Shown here piece by piece: positions 40,044 through 53,727 of a DNA stretch of 64,000 bases. Under the pieces are notes generated by a model, which saw nothing but the letters and a program-made list of their open reading frames with translations, was not told the DNA's origin and did not search any database. Numbering within the stretch: the first letter of the stretch is position 1; each line of letters opens with the position of its first letter. The position numbers were made by a program, and so were the translations under genes. Origin of the DNA: Deltaproteobacteria bacterium (lineage in GTDB: Bacteria > Desulfobacterota > DSM-4660 > Desulfatiglandales > HGW-15); contig JAFDEF010000020.1 of assembly GCA_019310485.1 (NCBI GenBank), forward strand, positions 18,791 to 82,790, written 5' to 3'.

Positions 40044-40562
40044 GGTATGCCATCCTTTTTCGATATAGTCTTAACAAGGGAGAAAGGCCCTTGTGTTGAA
40101 TCCAAGCCCACAAGCAAACCCGGAGTCATCCCCAGCTAATAGCCCGCCTTCGCTTCCGCCATGTGCAAAACCGTGGCTTTCTTGGAAGTCGGATAAAAGG
40201 TACATCAAATCGGCGGTTGCAGTTGCTGAAAAGAAAGCGCTATTCTCTTTCTCGGGCTTCTTCAGAAAGCCACTAATCTCGAGAATAGACAGCCAGAAAA
40301 GGTAAGAGCATAGGAGGAACTAATTTTATTCGGAGTGTAAAGGCGAAAGCAAAAGGCCGGAAACCTGAATCCCACCTTTTGATAGAGCCTCGTCTAATAT
40401 CTTTTCTTATTTCCCGCATAAAGCACACAATGCTCCTCAGGAAAACTAAGTATCAATAAGTCTGACTTAGCGTATTTAGTCCTCTTTTTCTTACCATTCA
40501 GGCGTCTATCTGCTTGCCGGACTCTTACCCAGCGACTAGATTTCTACGTGAAAAACACTACG

Positions 40563-40844
40563 CTATTCGTTTATCACAGAATCAATATTATATATGAGTG
40601 TCTTGGTTCTTTGCCGAATCTTGTTCAATATTTCGTCTCGTTCTTTCAAAACCCTAAAATAGTCGCTGGCAATGTTTAGAGCGCCCAGTATAGCCACCTT
40701 TTTTTCAGAAAGCCCCTCTTCGCTTTCCTCGACTTCTTTCAATTTCTTGTTCACATACTCGGCAATTTCATTAACGTGCCCTTGGTCATCTTCACTCAAG
40801 ATAAGGTACTCGTGGTTACGAATCTTTACCCTTATCTGTTCCAT
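40563..40844 (-). CDS. zapA: Cell division protein ZapA
   Basis: VKIRNHEYLILSEDDQGHVNEIAEYVNKKLKEVE...VAILGALNIASDYF. Confidence 0.88.
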   Translation of the reverse strand: MEQIRVKIRNHEYLILSEDDQGHVNEIAEYVNKKLKEVEESEEGLSEKKVAILGALNIASDYFRVLKERDEILNKIRQRTKTLIYNIDSVINE

Positions 40845-40897
40845 TTTAAAGCCTATTCGGTGATTGCGCTCTGTCGTTTGTTTCCAGCCGGGATTTC

Positions 40898-41134
40898 TCA
40901 GATCTCCAGCTGTTCAATTTTCTCAAGGAGCGAAAGAATTCTCTGTTTCGCCATGTCACGGCTTGCCCTCAGGTTCTCGAGCTCTTTGCTGAGGTCGGAG
41001 ATTCTTTCCTCTTGAATCTGTATTTTTTCAATCAAGGATTCTTTTTCTTTTTTGAATGCACCAACAATTTTTATAAGAGAATCCACTTTCTCTTCGAGTT
41101 TGTCAAAATGATTCATTTCTTCCGCCTGCTCCAT
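40898..41134 (-). CDS. ZapB-like coiled-coil protein
   Basis: 78-aa coiled coil directly upstream of zapA. Confidence 0.65.
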   Translation of the reverse strand: MEQAEEMNHFDKLEEKVDSLIKIVGAFKKEKESLIEKIQIQEERISDLSKELENLRASRDMAKQRILSLLEKIEQLEI

Positions 41135-41257
41135 TGTTCTGCTTACCTACTGTAGCAAGAGTTGTCCCTGCTTCCTGGCAGTTGCTTTCCACGTCCTTTA
41201 ATGGCTTTTTCTCCAGACTTTTTATTGTATACTATCTCTTGAGTCAAGAAAGGTCAA

Positions 41258-41294
41258 TAAAAAAGACAAGCCCGCGGCTTGCCTTTTTATTTTA
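41258..41294 (-). terminator. Terminator downstream of atp operon
   Basis: AAAAAAGACAAGCCCGCGGCTTGCCTTTTT: hairpin with A- and T-tracts on both sides (likely bidirectional). Confidence 0.75.
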
Positions 41295-41317
41295 AACTAC
41301 AAACACTTACACAACAA

Positions 41318-41728
41318 TCAGGCAGCTTTTTCTGCCACCTTGATTCTGGCCATAGCTCTCTGGAGCGCAGCCTCTGCTCTTTTAAAATCTATCTCCTCTG
41401 TTCCTCTTTGCTTGGAAAGCCGCTCTTTTGCCCTTTGCATCGCACGCCTGGCTCTTTCCACATCTATATCAGCGGCCTTTTCGGCAGCATCTACCAAAAT
41501 CGAGACCCTGTCATTCGATATCTCCGCAAATCCATTTGTGACTGCTAGATATGTTCTTTCAGACCCGGAATTATAAGAGAGCTCGCCCGGAACAATTCCG
41601 GAGAGAAAAAGCATATGCCCCGGTAAAACCCCAAACATGCCTTCTGTTCCCGGTGCGACAACCATATCCACTTCTTCTTTTACCACGCGCCTGGCCGGTG
41701 TCACTACTTCCAAAATCAGTTTACCCAT
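41318..41728 (-). CDS. atpC: ATP synthase epsilon subunit
   Basis: LEVVTPARRVVKEEVDMVVAPGTEGMFGVLPGHMLFLS. Confidence 0.96.
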   Translation of the reverse strand: MGKLILEVVTPARRVVKEEVDMVVAPGTEGMFGVLPGHMLFLSGIVPGELSYNSGSERTYLAVTNGFAEISNDRVSILVDAAEKAADIDVERARRAMQRAKERLSKQRGTEEIDFKRAEAALQRAMARIKVAEKAA

Positions 41729-41744
41729 TGCCTAGTACCCCTGC

Positions 41745-43175
<1,431 letters not shown>

Positions 43176-43279
43176 TTAAATTAATCTCTGATCTCTTAAA
43201 TTGCTTCACTCTGGTGTACACCAAATGCTTTTTCGGGCATGCTCCCGGAAATCCCACGACACTCCCCGCTGGCAACCAC

Positions 43280-44149
43280 TCACCTAAGGGCTTCAGCACC
43301 CCCCACTATGTCCATCAGCTCCGCAGTGATCGCAGCCTGCCTGGCCTTATTGTAGACCAGCGTCAAATTGTCCACCATTTCCGAGCAATTCTTGCTGGCA
43401 TTGTCCATTGCAGCCATGCGTGCAGCGTGCTCGCTGGTTTCCTGCTGGAGAAATGCGTTTAAAATCTGGACACTTATGTGTTTAGGGAGCAAATCCTTCA
43501 GCAGTTCCTCGGCGCTTGGCTCACAAAGATAGTCTGTGGCCTCTTCTGCTTTCTCCTCCACTTTGGGTGGTTCAATGGGAAGCAGCTTAACCAGAGTAGG
43601 CTCCTGCTTCACCATGCTCACAAAGCGGGAATAAATCATGTAAACTTCATCTGTTTCTTCCCTCAAGAATCTCTCTATGAAGGCTCCGGTCATTTTATTT
43701 ACAAAGGATATATCCACGGAGCCGTAAATGTTGGTATGTGCTTCGGTGATATTAAAATTTCGTTTTCGAAAATAATCCCTTCCCTTCTTTCCCACGAGGG
43801 TCAGGGCGCACTCAACGCCTCTTGCCTGTTGATCTTTAACCCATTGTTCAGCTTTCGTGATGGAGTTCGTGTTAAAGCTTCCACAAAGTCCGCGGTCAGC
43901 GGTGAAATGAAGCAATTCCACCCTGGATATGCTGCTTCTCCTCACAAGCAAGGGATGAATTTCGGGATCCAATCTGTTTGCCAGACTTCCGAGAACTTCT
44001 GCAAACTTTTCGGCATAAGGCTCAAAATTTTCCATTCGGCCCTGAGTGCTCCTCAACTTCGCTGCGGCCACCATGTTCATGGCCCTCGTAATTTGTCTCG
44101 TTTTCTTGACGGCAGCTATTTTGCGCTGGATATCTCTTAAGGTTGCCAT
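43280..44149 (-). CDS. atpG: ATP synthase gamma subunit
   Basis: MATLRDIQRKIAAVKKTRQITRAMNMVAAAKLR. Confidence 0.98.
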   Translation of the reverse strand: MATLRDIQRKIAAVKKTRQITRAMNMVAAAKLRSTQGRMENFEPYAEKFAEVLGSLANRLDPEIHPLLVRRSSISRVELLHFTADRGLCGSFNTNSITKAEQWVKDQQARGVECALTLVGKKGRDYFRKRNFNITEAHTNIYGSVDISFVNKMTGAFIERFLREETDEVYMIYSRFVSMVKQEPTLVKLLPIEPPKVEEKAEEATDYLCEPSAEELLKDLLPKHISVQILNAFLQQETSEHAARMAAMDNASKNCSEMVDNLTLVYNKARQAAITAELMDIVGGAEALR

Positions 44150-44177
44150 TTATATCCTCTTATGTTCACTTCAACTT

Positions 44178-45692
44178 TCAGGTACCTGGATGGAAGAGAG
44201 TCTTGAATTCGTCAAGGACCTTTTTCAGCTTCTCCTCCATTTCATCATCTATGTCTTTCTTCTCTTCTATTTCGTCCAGGAGCTCTCTGTGTCTGCTTTC
44301 CATAAAGTCAAGCATTTGTTTTTCATAGTCTCCTATAGATTCAACCGGCCATTCATCCAGGTAACCCTGAGCGCCCGCAAATAGAATCATTACTTGCTTT
44401 GCAGCAGGCATAGGTTGGTACTGAGGTTGTTTCAAGACTTCAACCAATCTTCGACCGCGTTCAAGCTGACGCTGAGTCGCCTTGTCCAGGTCACTCCCAA
44501 ACTGGGCAAAAGCCTCCAGCTCACGGAATTGGGCCATGTCGAGGCGAAGGCTTCCAGCAACTTTTTTCATTGCTTTTGTCTGCGCAGCGCCTCCCACTCG
44601 CGAGACCGAAAGCCCCACGTTAATGGCAGGCCTTACGCCTGAGAAAAACAGACCGGGCTCTAGGTACACCTGTCCGTCTGTAATGGAAATAACGTTGGTA
44701 GGAATATAGGCCGAGACATCGCCTGCCTGTGTTTCTATGATCGGCAGAGCCGTCAGAGAGCCTCCCCCAAGTTCATCGTTTAACTTTGCAGCGCGTTCAA
44801 GCAGCCTGGAGTGGTTGTAGAAAATATCTCCCGGGAATGCCTCACGGCCGGGTGGCCGCCTCAGCAACAACGATACCTGGCGATATGCCGCGGCCTGCTT
44901 GGAAAGATCATCGTAAATAATCAAGGCGTGTTGACCCTTGTCCCTGTAATATTCACCTATTGCACACCCCGCATACGGGGCAATATATTGCTGCGTGGCA
45001 GGGTCGCTTGCGCATGCGGAGACAACCGTCGTGTACTCCATCGCACCGTGTCTTCTGAGTACATCCACAACCTGGGCTACCGTCGACTTCTTTTGGCCGA
45101 TTGCCACATAAATACAAAAGACATCGGTATCTTTTTGGTTGATAATAGCATCAACACAAATGGCTGTTTTCCCTATCTGCCGGTCACCTATTATCAATTC
45201 CCGCTGTCCCCTGCCAATCGGGGTCATGGCATCAATGGCCTTGATCCCGGTGTACATGGGCTCGCTCACCGGCTGACGGGCAATCACGCCAGGGGCCACC
45301 ATTTCAATTCTGCGGTACTCCTTGGCCTCAATTGGTCCCTTTCCATCCAGCGGATTCCCCACGCTGTCCATCACTCGGCCCAAAACAGCCTCGCCTACCG
45401 GTATTTGAGCGATTCGCCCGGTTCGCTTTACCGTGTCTCCCTCCTTTATACCGGTATCGTCTCCCATAATAGCAACACCGACGTTATCCTCTTCAAGATT
45501 AAGGCAAAGGCCGTAGATTCCTCCCGGAAACTCGAGCATCTCCATGGCCATGGCGTTCTCAACACCATAAACGCGAGCAACACCATCGCCAACAGACAAA
45601 ACTGTCCCAGTTTCACTCATCTCGACCCTTCTTTCATAATCCTTAATCTGGCCGCGGATCACCTGACTGATTTCTTCTGCTCTTATTTCCAT
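44178..45692 (-). CDS. atpA: ATP synthase alpha subunit
   Basis: [38 protein letters not shown]. Confidence 0.99.
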   Translation of the reverse strand: MEIRAEEISQVIRGQIKDYERRVEMSETGTVLSVGDGVARVYGVENAMAMEMLEFPGGIYGLCLNLEEDNVGVAIMGDDTGIKEGDTVKRTGRIAQIPVGEAVLGRVMDSVGNPLDGKGPIEAKEYRRIEMVAPGVIARQPVSEPMYTGIKAIDAMTPIGRGQRELIIGDRQIGKTAICVDAIINQKDTDVFCIYVAIGQKKSTVAQVVDVLRRHGAMEYTTVVSACASDPATQQYIAPYAGCAIGEYYRDKGQHALIIYDDLSKQAAAYRQVSLLLRRPPGREAFPGDIFYNHSRLLERAAKLNDELGGGSLTALPIIETQAGDVSAYIPTNVISITDGQVYLEPGLFFSGVRPAINVGLSVSRVGGAAQTKAMKKVAGSLRLDMAQFRELEAFAQFGSDLDKATQRQLERGRRLVEVLKQPQYQPMPAAKQVMILFAGAQGYLDEWPVESIGDYEKQMLDFMESRHRELLDEIEEKKDIDDEMEEKLKKVLDEFKTLFHPGT

Positions 45693-46243
45693 TATCTGTA
45701 CTCACCCCTTTTTAATGATTCTTTAAGCCCCTCAAGTTGGGCTCTGATACTCCCGTCCAAAACCAAATCGCCGACTTTCACAACAATACCGCCAATAAGG
45801 CTTTCATCCTGCTTGATCTCCATCTTGATCTTCTTGGAAGTAAAGCTTTCAAGCACCTTTTCGAGAGACTCTGTGGCATCTTCTTTCAAAGGCCGTGGTG
45901 TTATCACTTCCGCTCGAGCAATGTTCAAAACTTCGTCTGTGAGTCTTCCGTAATAGTCGCTGATTTCCTGGATTCCCGCAATTCTATCCTTATCCACAAG
46001 AAGATTCAGGAAGTTCTTTATCACATCTGAATACTCGCTCTTGTCCAGAATTGCACGAAGAATACCCTTTCGCTCCTCCAAGGTAAAAACCTTGCTGGAA
46101 ATGGCCTGCAATAGCTGTTCATTTTCCCGACACAAACGGGCAAAATCATTCAATTCTCTGCCATAGCGCTCAAAATTGCCATCTTCCTGTCCAATACTCA
46201 GTAGAGCCTTTGCATATCTTTTGGAAAGCCTTGAGCTTATCAA
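45692..46243 (-). CDS. atpH: ATP synthase delta subunit
   Basis: [48 protein letters not shown]. Confidence 0.95.
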   Translation of the reverse strand: MISSRLSKRYAKALLSIGQEDGNFERYGRELNDFARLCRENEQLLQAISSKVFTLEERKGILRAILDKSEYSDVIKNFLNLLVDKDRIAGIQEISDYYGRLTDEVLNIARAEVITPRPLKEDATESLEKVLESFTSKKIKMEIKQDESLIGGIVVKVGDLVLDGSIRAQLEGLKESLKRGEYR

Positions 46244-46845
46244 TGTATCTTTTCCACCCTTTCTAAAAACTCATTAACTAAGTGCTCTTGATCTTTATCA
46301 GTAATCTTCCTTGATATTATCTGCTGGGCTTTTTCAGCTGCCAAATCCACAACGTCTTCTTTTAGCCTTTCCTTTGCAGAATTCATCTCTTGCTCAATAG
46401 TAAGCTCCGCCTGCTCTATGATTTGCTTCACTCTCTGTTTGGCTTCAGCAATAATCCTTTCCTTTTCCGCAATTCCTTCTTTCCTGAACCGCTCCAGGAT
46501 ATTCTCCTTCTCCTTCTCAAATTCTTGGAGCTTCTTTTCTATCTCTCTGTACCTTTTTTCAGCCTCCTCCTTGCCCCTTTTGAGACTATCGAGTTTCTTT
46601 TTTATCTCTTCGCTCCTTGAAGAGAAAAAATCCTTGACTCTGGCTTTCTTCAGCCCCCAAATGAGGATAACCAGCATAAGGGCAAAATTTATAAAACGGT
46701 AGAGGAGATCCTTCAAGTCTGCCTTCCGATCCCTGCCCTCATGCACCTCGGCGGCAAAGCAAAGAGGAGAAAGCAAAAAGAAAAGGGCTGCTAATATGAC
46801 GAAGAACCGAAATTTCCTGCTTTTCTCAATTCTTGCAAGCATCAA
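46240..46845 (-). CDS. atpF: ATP synthase F0 subunit b
   Basis: N-terminal TM segment, long coiled coil, position in operon. Confidence 0.9.
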   Translation of the reverse strand: MMLARIEKSRKFRFFVILAALFFLLSPLCFAAEVHEGRDRKADLKDLLYRFINFALMLVILIWGLKKARVKDFFSSRSEEIKKKLDSLKRGKEEAEKRYREIEKKLQEFEKEKENILERFRKEGIAEKERIIAEAKQRVKQIIEQAELTIEQEMNSAKERLKEDVVDLAAEKAQQIISRKITDKDQEHLVNEFLERVEKIH

Positions 46846-47267
46846 ATGCTCCTTCCAAGAATCTTTTCAGCCAGTTCTTTAGAAAAATCCGCCAGCTCTC
46901 TTTCCAGTGAGTGGCGCGCATTAAGTACTGATTCCATAATCTCCTTTCTCGCCTGATCTATTTTCTGAGCAGCCTGAGAACTGGCTTCCGCCAACATCCC
47001 TCTTTCGTATTCATATCCGGAGCTTTTGAGAGTCTCTTTTTCCCGGAGTCCTTCTTTCGTAGCACCGACCACATTTTCTTCGATCTCCTTGGCGACCTGC
47101 TCCGATTTGCTCTGCAGGGTCCCAATCTGGTTCTGAATGCCGTCCATTTGCTCTCTTCTCTGGCTCAATATTCGACGCACCGGTCTATAGAGAACGAGAT
47201 TCAGAGCAAATAAGAGAAAGAGAAAGTTAATTATCTGGATGATGAGCGTATAATCAAGCTTTAGCAT
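46842..47267 (-). CDS. ATP synthase F0 subunit b' (second b-type subunit)
   Basis: LDYTLIIQIINFLFLLFALNLVLYRPVRRILSQRREQMDGI; adjacent to atpF. Confidence 0.9.
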   Translation of the reverse strand: MLKLDYTLIIQIINFLFLLFALNLVLYRPVRRILSQRREQMDGIQNQIGTLQSKSEQVAKEIEENVVGATKEGLREKETLKSSGYEYERGMLAEASSQAAQKIDQARKEIMESVLNARHSLERELADFSKELAEKILGRSI

Positions 47268-47368
47268 GGAACCTCTTCCCTTTCAGCATATCGCTTTTAC
47301 AAGAAGAGAATTCTTTTTGTCAAAGTTTTTTTGTTGAATTCTCGAAAACTTCTCCTTCTTACTTGAAC

Positions 47369-47749
47369 TTAACCCTCTGTAGCAGTTTCCTTTTCCTCCA
47401 CTCCGCTAAGTTCCCTCCTCGCTGACATACTGCACTCCCCTTCAAAAACAACACCCTCCTCGATCCCAAGAAGGGGGCAGTCAATGTTGCCGAAAACTTT
47501 GGCCGGCGCATGTATCTCAATTTTGCGCTCGGCTGCGATGCTCCCGTGGACTTCACCGCTAATTATCACATAGGAGACCCTAATGTCGGAGTGCAACACT
47601 GCTTTCTCACCCACAACAAGAGTACCGTCAGAGTGAATTTCTCCCTTAAAACGACCGTCGATGCGGACTGCGCCTTTAAAAGAAAGCTTTCCTTCAAACT
47701 CGGTATTCTCTCCCAAAAAGGCATTGATTTCGTTAGTTTTTTTCATCAC
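47369..47749 (-). CDS. Bactofilin family protein
   Basis: INAFLGENTEFEGKLSFKGAVRIDGRFKGEI...GEVHGSIAAERKIEI. Confidence 0.93.
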   Translation of the reverse strand: MMKKTNEINAFLGENTEFEGKLSFKGAVRIDGRFKGEIHSDGTLVVGEKAVLHSDIRVSYVIISGEVHGSIAAERKIEIHAPAKVFGNIDCPLLGIEEGVVFEGECSMSARRELSGVEEKETATEG

Positions 47750-47857
47750 TCTCTATGCGACAAACAGCAAAAACAACTATCATAATGAGAATACCTTTGC
47801 AAGCAAAATCAGCTTCGCCAAACGCAGCCCAGAAGCGCAATGTGCGCCCTTGCCTTC

Positions 47858-48961
47858 TTACTGGAACATAAAGCGTCTCATGCTGATATTCATCAATAGG
47901 CCCATTCCGGCCATGGTTGAGACGATAGATGAGCCTCCATAACTAAACAAAACAAGCGGGATACCTACCACGGGCAGCAACCCGGTCACCATGCTTACGT
48001 TTATTGCCATTTGCCAGAATATGATGGCAACAACACCCAGAGATATGAGAGCCCCGAATTTGTCCTTGGAGGTTCTTGCTATGTTTATCCCCCACAGCAT
48101 CAAAAATAGATAGAGCAAGAGCAATATCAGGGATCCTGCAAATCCCCATTCCTCCGCCAGCACGGAAAAAGCGAAATCCGTATGTTGCTCAGGCAAAAAA
48201 TGCAACCTGGTCTGGGTTCCCTGCAGAAAACCCTTACCCCATACCAGGCCGGAGCCTATTGCAATCTTCGACTGATTAATATGGTAGCCGGCTCCAAGGG
48301 GATCCATTTCCGGGCTAAGATAAGTCAAGATCCGCTTCTGCTGATACTCCTGCAGATTAACCCAGATGAACGGGGCTGCCAGGAAGGCCCCGATAACAAG
48401 AATCAACAAGGATTTCAACCTTACCTTGGCGAAAAGAATCACTGAAAAGCAGACTATCCCAATGGTCAGGGCTGTTCCAAGGTCAGGCTCCTTTATAATT
48501 AATCCGCACGGCAGCGCCATGAGCAGAAAAGGCCGCCACAGGTCCCGCAGCCTGTATCCGTTAGGGTGGTCGTGTTCACTGAAAAACCTGGCTAGAGCGA
48601 TAACGAGGGCTATTTTCATCAGCTCTGCCGGCTGAAACATCACCCCGCCAAGGCTTAGCCACCTTTGGGAACCTGAGCGCACTTCCCCTTTTAGCAAGAC
48701 CACTATGAGCAAGGCTAAAGCGAAGAAGTAGGCTGGATAAGCCAGCCTACCAAGCAGGTGATAATCAAAGGTTGTCATGAATAGCAAAGCAGCGAATCCG
48801 ATAATAAACCAGTAAATCTGCTTCATAAAAATCACTGACCCGCCGGCTTGCCTCAGGGGATAGGTAGCACTGTACAGATTGAGCACGCTAATGGCGGAAA
48901 TAATTATGAGCAAAAGCAGAAGAATCCAGTCAAAATTCTTTAGCAGTCGCCTATCAAACAT
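47858..48961 (-). CDS. rodA: Rod shape-determining protein RodA (SEDS)
   Basis: SEDS polytopic protein; IGSGLVWGKGFLQGTQTRLHFLPEQHTDFAFSVLAEEWGF. Confidence 0.96.
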   Translation of the reverse strand: MFDRRLLKNFDWILLLLLIIISAISVLNLYSATYPLRQAGGSVIFMKQIYWFIIGFAALLFMTTFDYHLLGRLAYPAYFFALALLIVVLLKGEVRSGSQRWLSLGGVMFQPAELMKIALVIALARFFSEHDHPNGYRLRDLWRPFLLMALPCGLIIKEPDLGTALTIGIVCFSVILFAKVRLKSLLILVIGAFLAAPFIWVNLQEYQQKRILTYLSPEMDPLGAGYHINQSKIAIGSGLVWGKGFLQGTQTRLHFLPEQHTDFAFSVLAEEWGFAGSLILLLLYLFLMLWGINIARTSKDKFGALISLGVVAIIFWQMAINVSMVTGLLPVVGIPLVLFSYGGSSIVSTMAGMGLLMNISMRRFMFQ

Positions 48962-49023
48962 ATTTCACCTCTTCCTGAACACATTCTCCGGCCCCCTTGT
49001 TAGGAAACGCGTTGGAACACCTG

Positions 49024-50847
49024 CTAGCCTTCCTCCAGGTAAGCTTTAAACAATCTCTTCGCTATTGGCGCTGCTGCGCTTCCCCCGTGACCGCCGTTTT
49101 CGATCAGTATTGCCAGGGCCAGGACAGGATGCTCTGCGGGCGCCACGGCCACAAACCATGCATGGTCCCTCAGCCCAGAGGGAAGGTCCGCTTTTTTTCC
49201 GAGTCCTTTCTCTGTTTCAAGGTTTATTACTTGAGCCGTGCCGGTCTTGCCCGCCACAATCACCCGTTTTAACCTTGCCCTCCGCCCGGTGCCATGAGGC
49301 TCGTTGACCACACCAATGAGAGCTTTTCTGACCAGCATTAGGTTTTCTTCCTTTATTTGTAAGTGCCCCATGGGATCGGGCTTGAAATGGTAGACATCCT
49401 TTCCATTCTTACCGACTCTTTCAATGACCTTCGGCCTGTAAAGATATCCCCCGTTAAAAACGGCCGATATCATGCTTGCCATCTGCAAAGGCGTGACCAG
49501 CAAAAAACTCTGACCAATGGCCATAGAAATTGTCTCACCAGCCTGCCAAGGTATGCCCCATCTTTTAAGCTTCCACTCCCTAGTTGGCACCAACCCTTGC
49601 TTTTCAAAACCCAGCTCAAACCCGGTTGGCCTCCCAAGACCCAGCATTTTTGCATAATAGGCCATTTTATCGATGCCAAGACGCCTTCCCATGGTGTAGA
49701 AATATACATCGCATGATTCGACAAGACCCCTGTGAAGCGAAACTTCTCCATGGCCCCATTTCTTCCAGCACCGATAGGTATGGTCTCCCAGCCTGTATCT
49801 ACCGTTGCAAAAAACTTCTTCCTCAGGATCAAGCAGACCTTCCTGCAGTCCTGCTAGTGCAACAACAATCTTGAAAACCGAGCCTGGGGGATACAGCCCT
49901 GATATGGCCCTGTTTTGAAGAGGATAGTCCTTACTCGAGACCATTTTATTCCATTCGGTTCTGTCTATGCCTGCAACGAACCTGTTCGGGTCAAATGTCG
50001 GGCTGCTCGCCATTGCCAGGACCTCTCCGTTGTTCGGGTTCATTGCCACAATAGCGCCCTTTTTCCCTTTCAGGTTTTTTTCCGCTAAAAACTGAAGCTT
50101 ACTATCAATGGTGAGAAAAATATTCTGCCCCGGTACCGGAGGCTTTCTTGAAACAACCTTCAGTGTTCGACCGGCAGCATCCACCTCAACCTGCTCTCCT
50201 CCTCTGAGGCCGTTCAAGTACTTTTCCCATTTTTTCTCCACACCGCACTTTCCGATAAGATCCCCTGCCTTGTTCTCCGGATACTTCCCGCTTTTGAGCT
50301 GGTTTTCACTGATCTGCCCCATATAGCCTATCAGGTGGCAGGCGGAGGGCCCAAATAAATAGTGCCTTTTGGGTCTGACCTGAATAAGCACCCCCGGCAG
50401 GTTGAATAGATGTGTCTCCACTAGCGCAAGTTGTTCGGAAGTGATGTCTTTTTTTAACAGCACCGGCTTGAAAGGATATCTCAGGTTATTCCCGTCCAGC
50501 CTCTTCTCAACTTGCTCTGGAATAATTCCTACCAGATATCTTAAATTGGAAAAAAGCTTGACCGGATCCTGGATTTCCTCGGGTATGACGTAAAGGTCAA
50601 AAGATGGTTCATTGGCCACAAGCAGCCGGCCGTTACGATCCAGTATCAACCCTCTCAAAGAAGGTATATCCTGGAGATGAATCCGATTGTTTTCAGACTG
50701 GATTCTATATGAAGGCCCGTTGACTATCTGAAGCAGCCAAAGCCTCATTACCAGGGCAACTGTGACGGCGATGATCAAGAATCCCACTATTCTAAAACGC
50801 TTGCTAAATGCTTCTGCTGAGACTGGATCAAAGCCTGATCGTTTCAA
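49024..50847 (-). CDS. mrdA: Penicillin-binding protein 2
   Basis: YPPGSVFKIVVALAGL, KTGTAQV, adjacent to rodA. Confidence 0.96.
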   Translation of the reverse strand: MKRSGFDPVSAEAFSKRFRIVGFLIIAVTVALVMRLWLLQIVNGPSYRIQSENNRIHLQDIPSLRGLILDRNGRLLVANEPSFDLYVIPEEIQDPVKLFSNLRYLVGIIPEQVEKRLDGNNLRYPFKPVLLKKDITSEQLALVETHLFNLPGVLIQVRPKRHYLFGPSACHLIGYMGQISENQLKSGKYPENKAGDLIGKCGVEKKWEKYLNGLRGGEQVEVDAAGRTLKVVSRKPPVPGQNIFLTIDSKLQFLAEKNLKGKKGAIVAMNPNNGEVLAMASSPTFDPNRFVAGIDRTEWNKMVSSKDYPLQNRAISGLYPPGSVFKIVVALAGLQEGLLDPEEEVFCNGRYRLGDHTYRCWKKWGHGEVSLHRGLVESCDVYFYTMGRRLGIDKMAYYAKMLGLGRPTGFELGFEKQGLVPTREWKLKRWGIPWQAGETISMAIGQSFLLVTPLQMASMISAVFNGGYLYRPKVIERVGKNGKDVYHFKPDPMGHLQIKEENLMLVRKALIGVVNEPHGTGRRARLKRVIVAGKTGTAQVINLETEKGLGKKADLPSGLRDHAWFVAVAPAEHPVLALAILIENGGHGGSAAAPIAKRLFKAYLEEG

Positions 50848-50957
50848 TGGTTAAACTTCCCGTTAGACTATGTTCTGCCGGGCGTCCCCGCACCCGTGTT
50901 GAGACCCTCAGCTACTTTGATTAGAACGGGGCTTCTACATTCTCGAGAACACGTTTG

Positions 50958-51452
50958 CTATACCCTGCGCGCCGGAGTTCTTTCCAGGCGATCGAAAACT
51001 ACAAATACCGGGACTGCTACTATCCCCGTTGCAATTGCAGATATTGCAAACAAAGTAATAGAAGAAAAGGACAGGGTCACTTTTAAGGAAAAGGCTTCCA
51101 AAATAAGCACGAAAACAATCCGTCTTAAGAAAACCGCTGATGCCACCAGTATAACCTGACCTCTTGGAGAAAGGAGATCCAGTAAGCGGCAGCCGAAATA
51201 TACACAGAAAAAGGCTATCAGATAAAGCAAAGCCGACATTCCAAGCAACCCTGCTGAAAAAACATCAATCAGGATTCCCTGGACGAAGGCAAAAACCACG
51301 GCAGCAGTACTTCCGTGGCGAACCAACAGATAACACATGAAAATCGTTACCAGGTCTATATCCAGAAAGCCCGGACCGCCACCTTTTATCAAGTTACCCT
51401 TGTTCAAAATATAAAACAAAGATATAACCCAGGCAATGATGGGGATAATCAT
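50958..51452 (-). CDS. mreD: Rod shape-determining protein MreD
   Basis: Small polytopic protein between mreC and mrdA. Confidence 0.85.
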   Translation of the reverse strand: MIIPIIAWVISLFYILNKGNLIKGGGPGFLDIDLVTIFMCYLLVRHGSTAAVVFAFVQGILIDVFSAGLLGMSALLYLIAFFCVYFGCRLLDLLSPRGQVILVASAVFLRRIVFVLILEAFSLKVTLSFSSITLFAISAIATGIVAVPVFVVFDRLERTPARRV

Positions 51453-52291
51453 TCTTTTTTCTTGGCTTGGCTTAATAACGGATCCTCCTTAAGGATAACC
51501 AGAACCTCTTCCAGCTTCGCAAAATCAACCAAAGGCTTTACCTTGATATCCTTGAATAACTTCCATGAAATGTCGGCAATTTCAGTGACCTCGCCAACAG
51601 GGAGCCCTTTTGGAAAAATACGCCCCATCCCGGAAGTAACGACCCTGTCCCCTACCCTCACGTCGCTTCTCTTGACCACGTAGTCCAGTTCGCAGAGCTT
51701 TAGTGAAAGGCCTTTTAGAATGCCCTTTTCCCGAGAGCGCTGAATAAGGCAGTCTACAGCGCTATTTTGATCAACAATGAGAAGGGCCTTGGCATAATTT
51801 GGCGATACCGAAACCAGTCGCCCTACAACACCCCTGGAGTTGACCACAGGCATATTTACCTTGAGACCCGAACTCTTCCCCTTATCTATTATAATTGATT
51901 CAAACCATCCGGAAGGATCTCTGCCAATTACCTGAGCAGCCACCACTGGCCAATGAATCTTCTTCTTGAATTGGAGGAGCTCTCTGAGTCGCTTGTTAGT
52001 CGACACAAGCTCTCGGTAGCGATCGTTCTCCATCCTTAGCTTATTTATCTCGTTTAGCAACTTGACATTCTGGCTACGCAGATTCACGAGGGCAAAATAC
52101 TTTAACCAGATACCCTCTACGCTCTTTACCGTCTTGTAACTTAATTCTTGAATAGGCGCTGCCACTTCGACAAGGAGCTGCTCAGCAGGATTCCACGATC
52201 GGTGCTTGCCCAAATTTGATGAAACCAAGAAGAGTGCAATAAAGAGGAAAACGATCCATATCCAAAAAGTTTTAATTCGTCCTGGTGTCAA
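51449..52291 (-). CDS. mreC: Rod shape-determining protein MreC
   Basis: N-terminal TM, coiled coil, VAAQVIGRDPSGWFESIIIDKGKSSGLKVNMPVV. Confidence 0.95.
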   Translation of the reverse strand: MTPGRIKTFWIWIVFLFIALFLVSSNLGKHRSWNPAEQLLVEVAAPIQELSYKTVKSVEGIWLKYFALVNLRSQNVKLLNEINKLRMENDRYRELVSTNKRLRELLQFKKKIHWPVVAAQVIGRDPSGWFESIIIDKGKSSGLKVNMPVVNSRGVVGRLVSVSPNYAKALLIVDQNSAVDCLIQRSREKGILKGLSLKLCELDYVVKRSDVRVGDRVVTSGMGRIFPKGLPVGEVTEIADISWKLFKDIKVKPLVDFAKLEEVLVILKEDPLLSQAKKKE

Positions 52292-52325
52292 CGATTACCT
52301 TGTTAAGCTCCCAAAGAAAACTAAC

Positions 52326-53372
<1,047 letters not shown>

Positions 53373-53727
53373 TCATAAGTCTCAACTTTTAGCAGTAATT
53401 ATCCAGAATAACTGCAGGTAAAGTCAACCAGTAAAACCATGGGAGCCATCAATTCCTCAGTTCTCTGAGGCTAGAATGGTTTCCTGGGCGGCTCTTCTCT
53501 GGGTTGGGCTGATGCTCTGCCATTTAATTCAGGGAGATCATGGGGGAAATGGCTGGAGGGGTGAGGTAAAAGGTTTAAGGCAGCCCTGTTTGTGGAGTTG
53601 ATCGCAGGCATAGAGGTGCCGGCGATGGCCATATAGGCAGAATAAAGGATAATTTAATGGTCTTGACATGGATAGATTTTTTTGCTTAAAAGAAAATTTA
53701 TGCCTATTTCTTGAGGTGCAATAGACT

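Noticed and set aside
44811-45953. 380-aa + strand ORF opposite atpA/atpH
   Set aside because: Lies antisense to strongly conserved atpA/atpH; composition typical of a shadow ORF.
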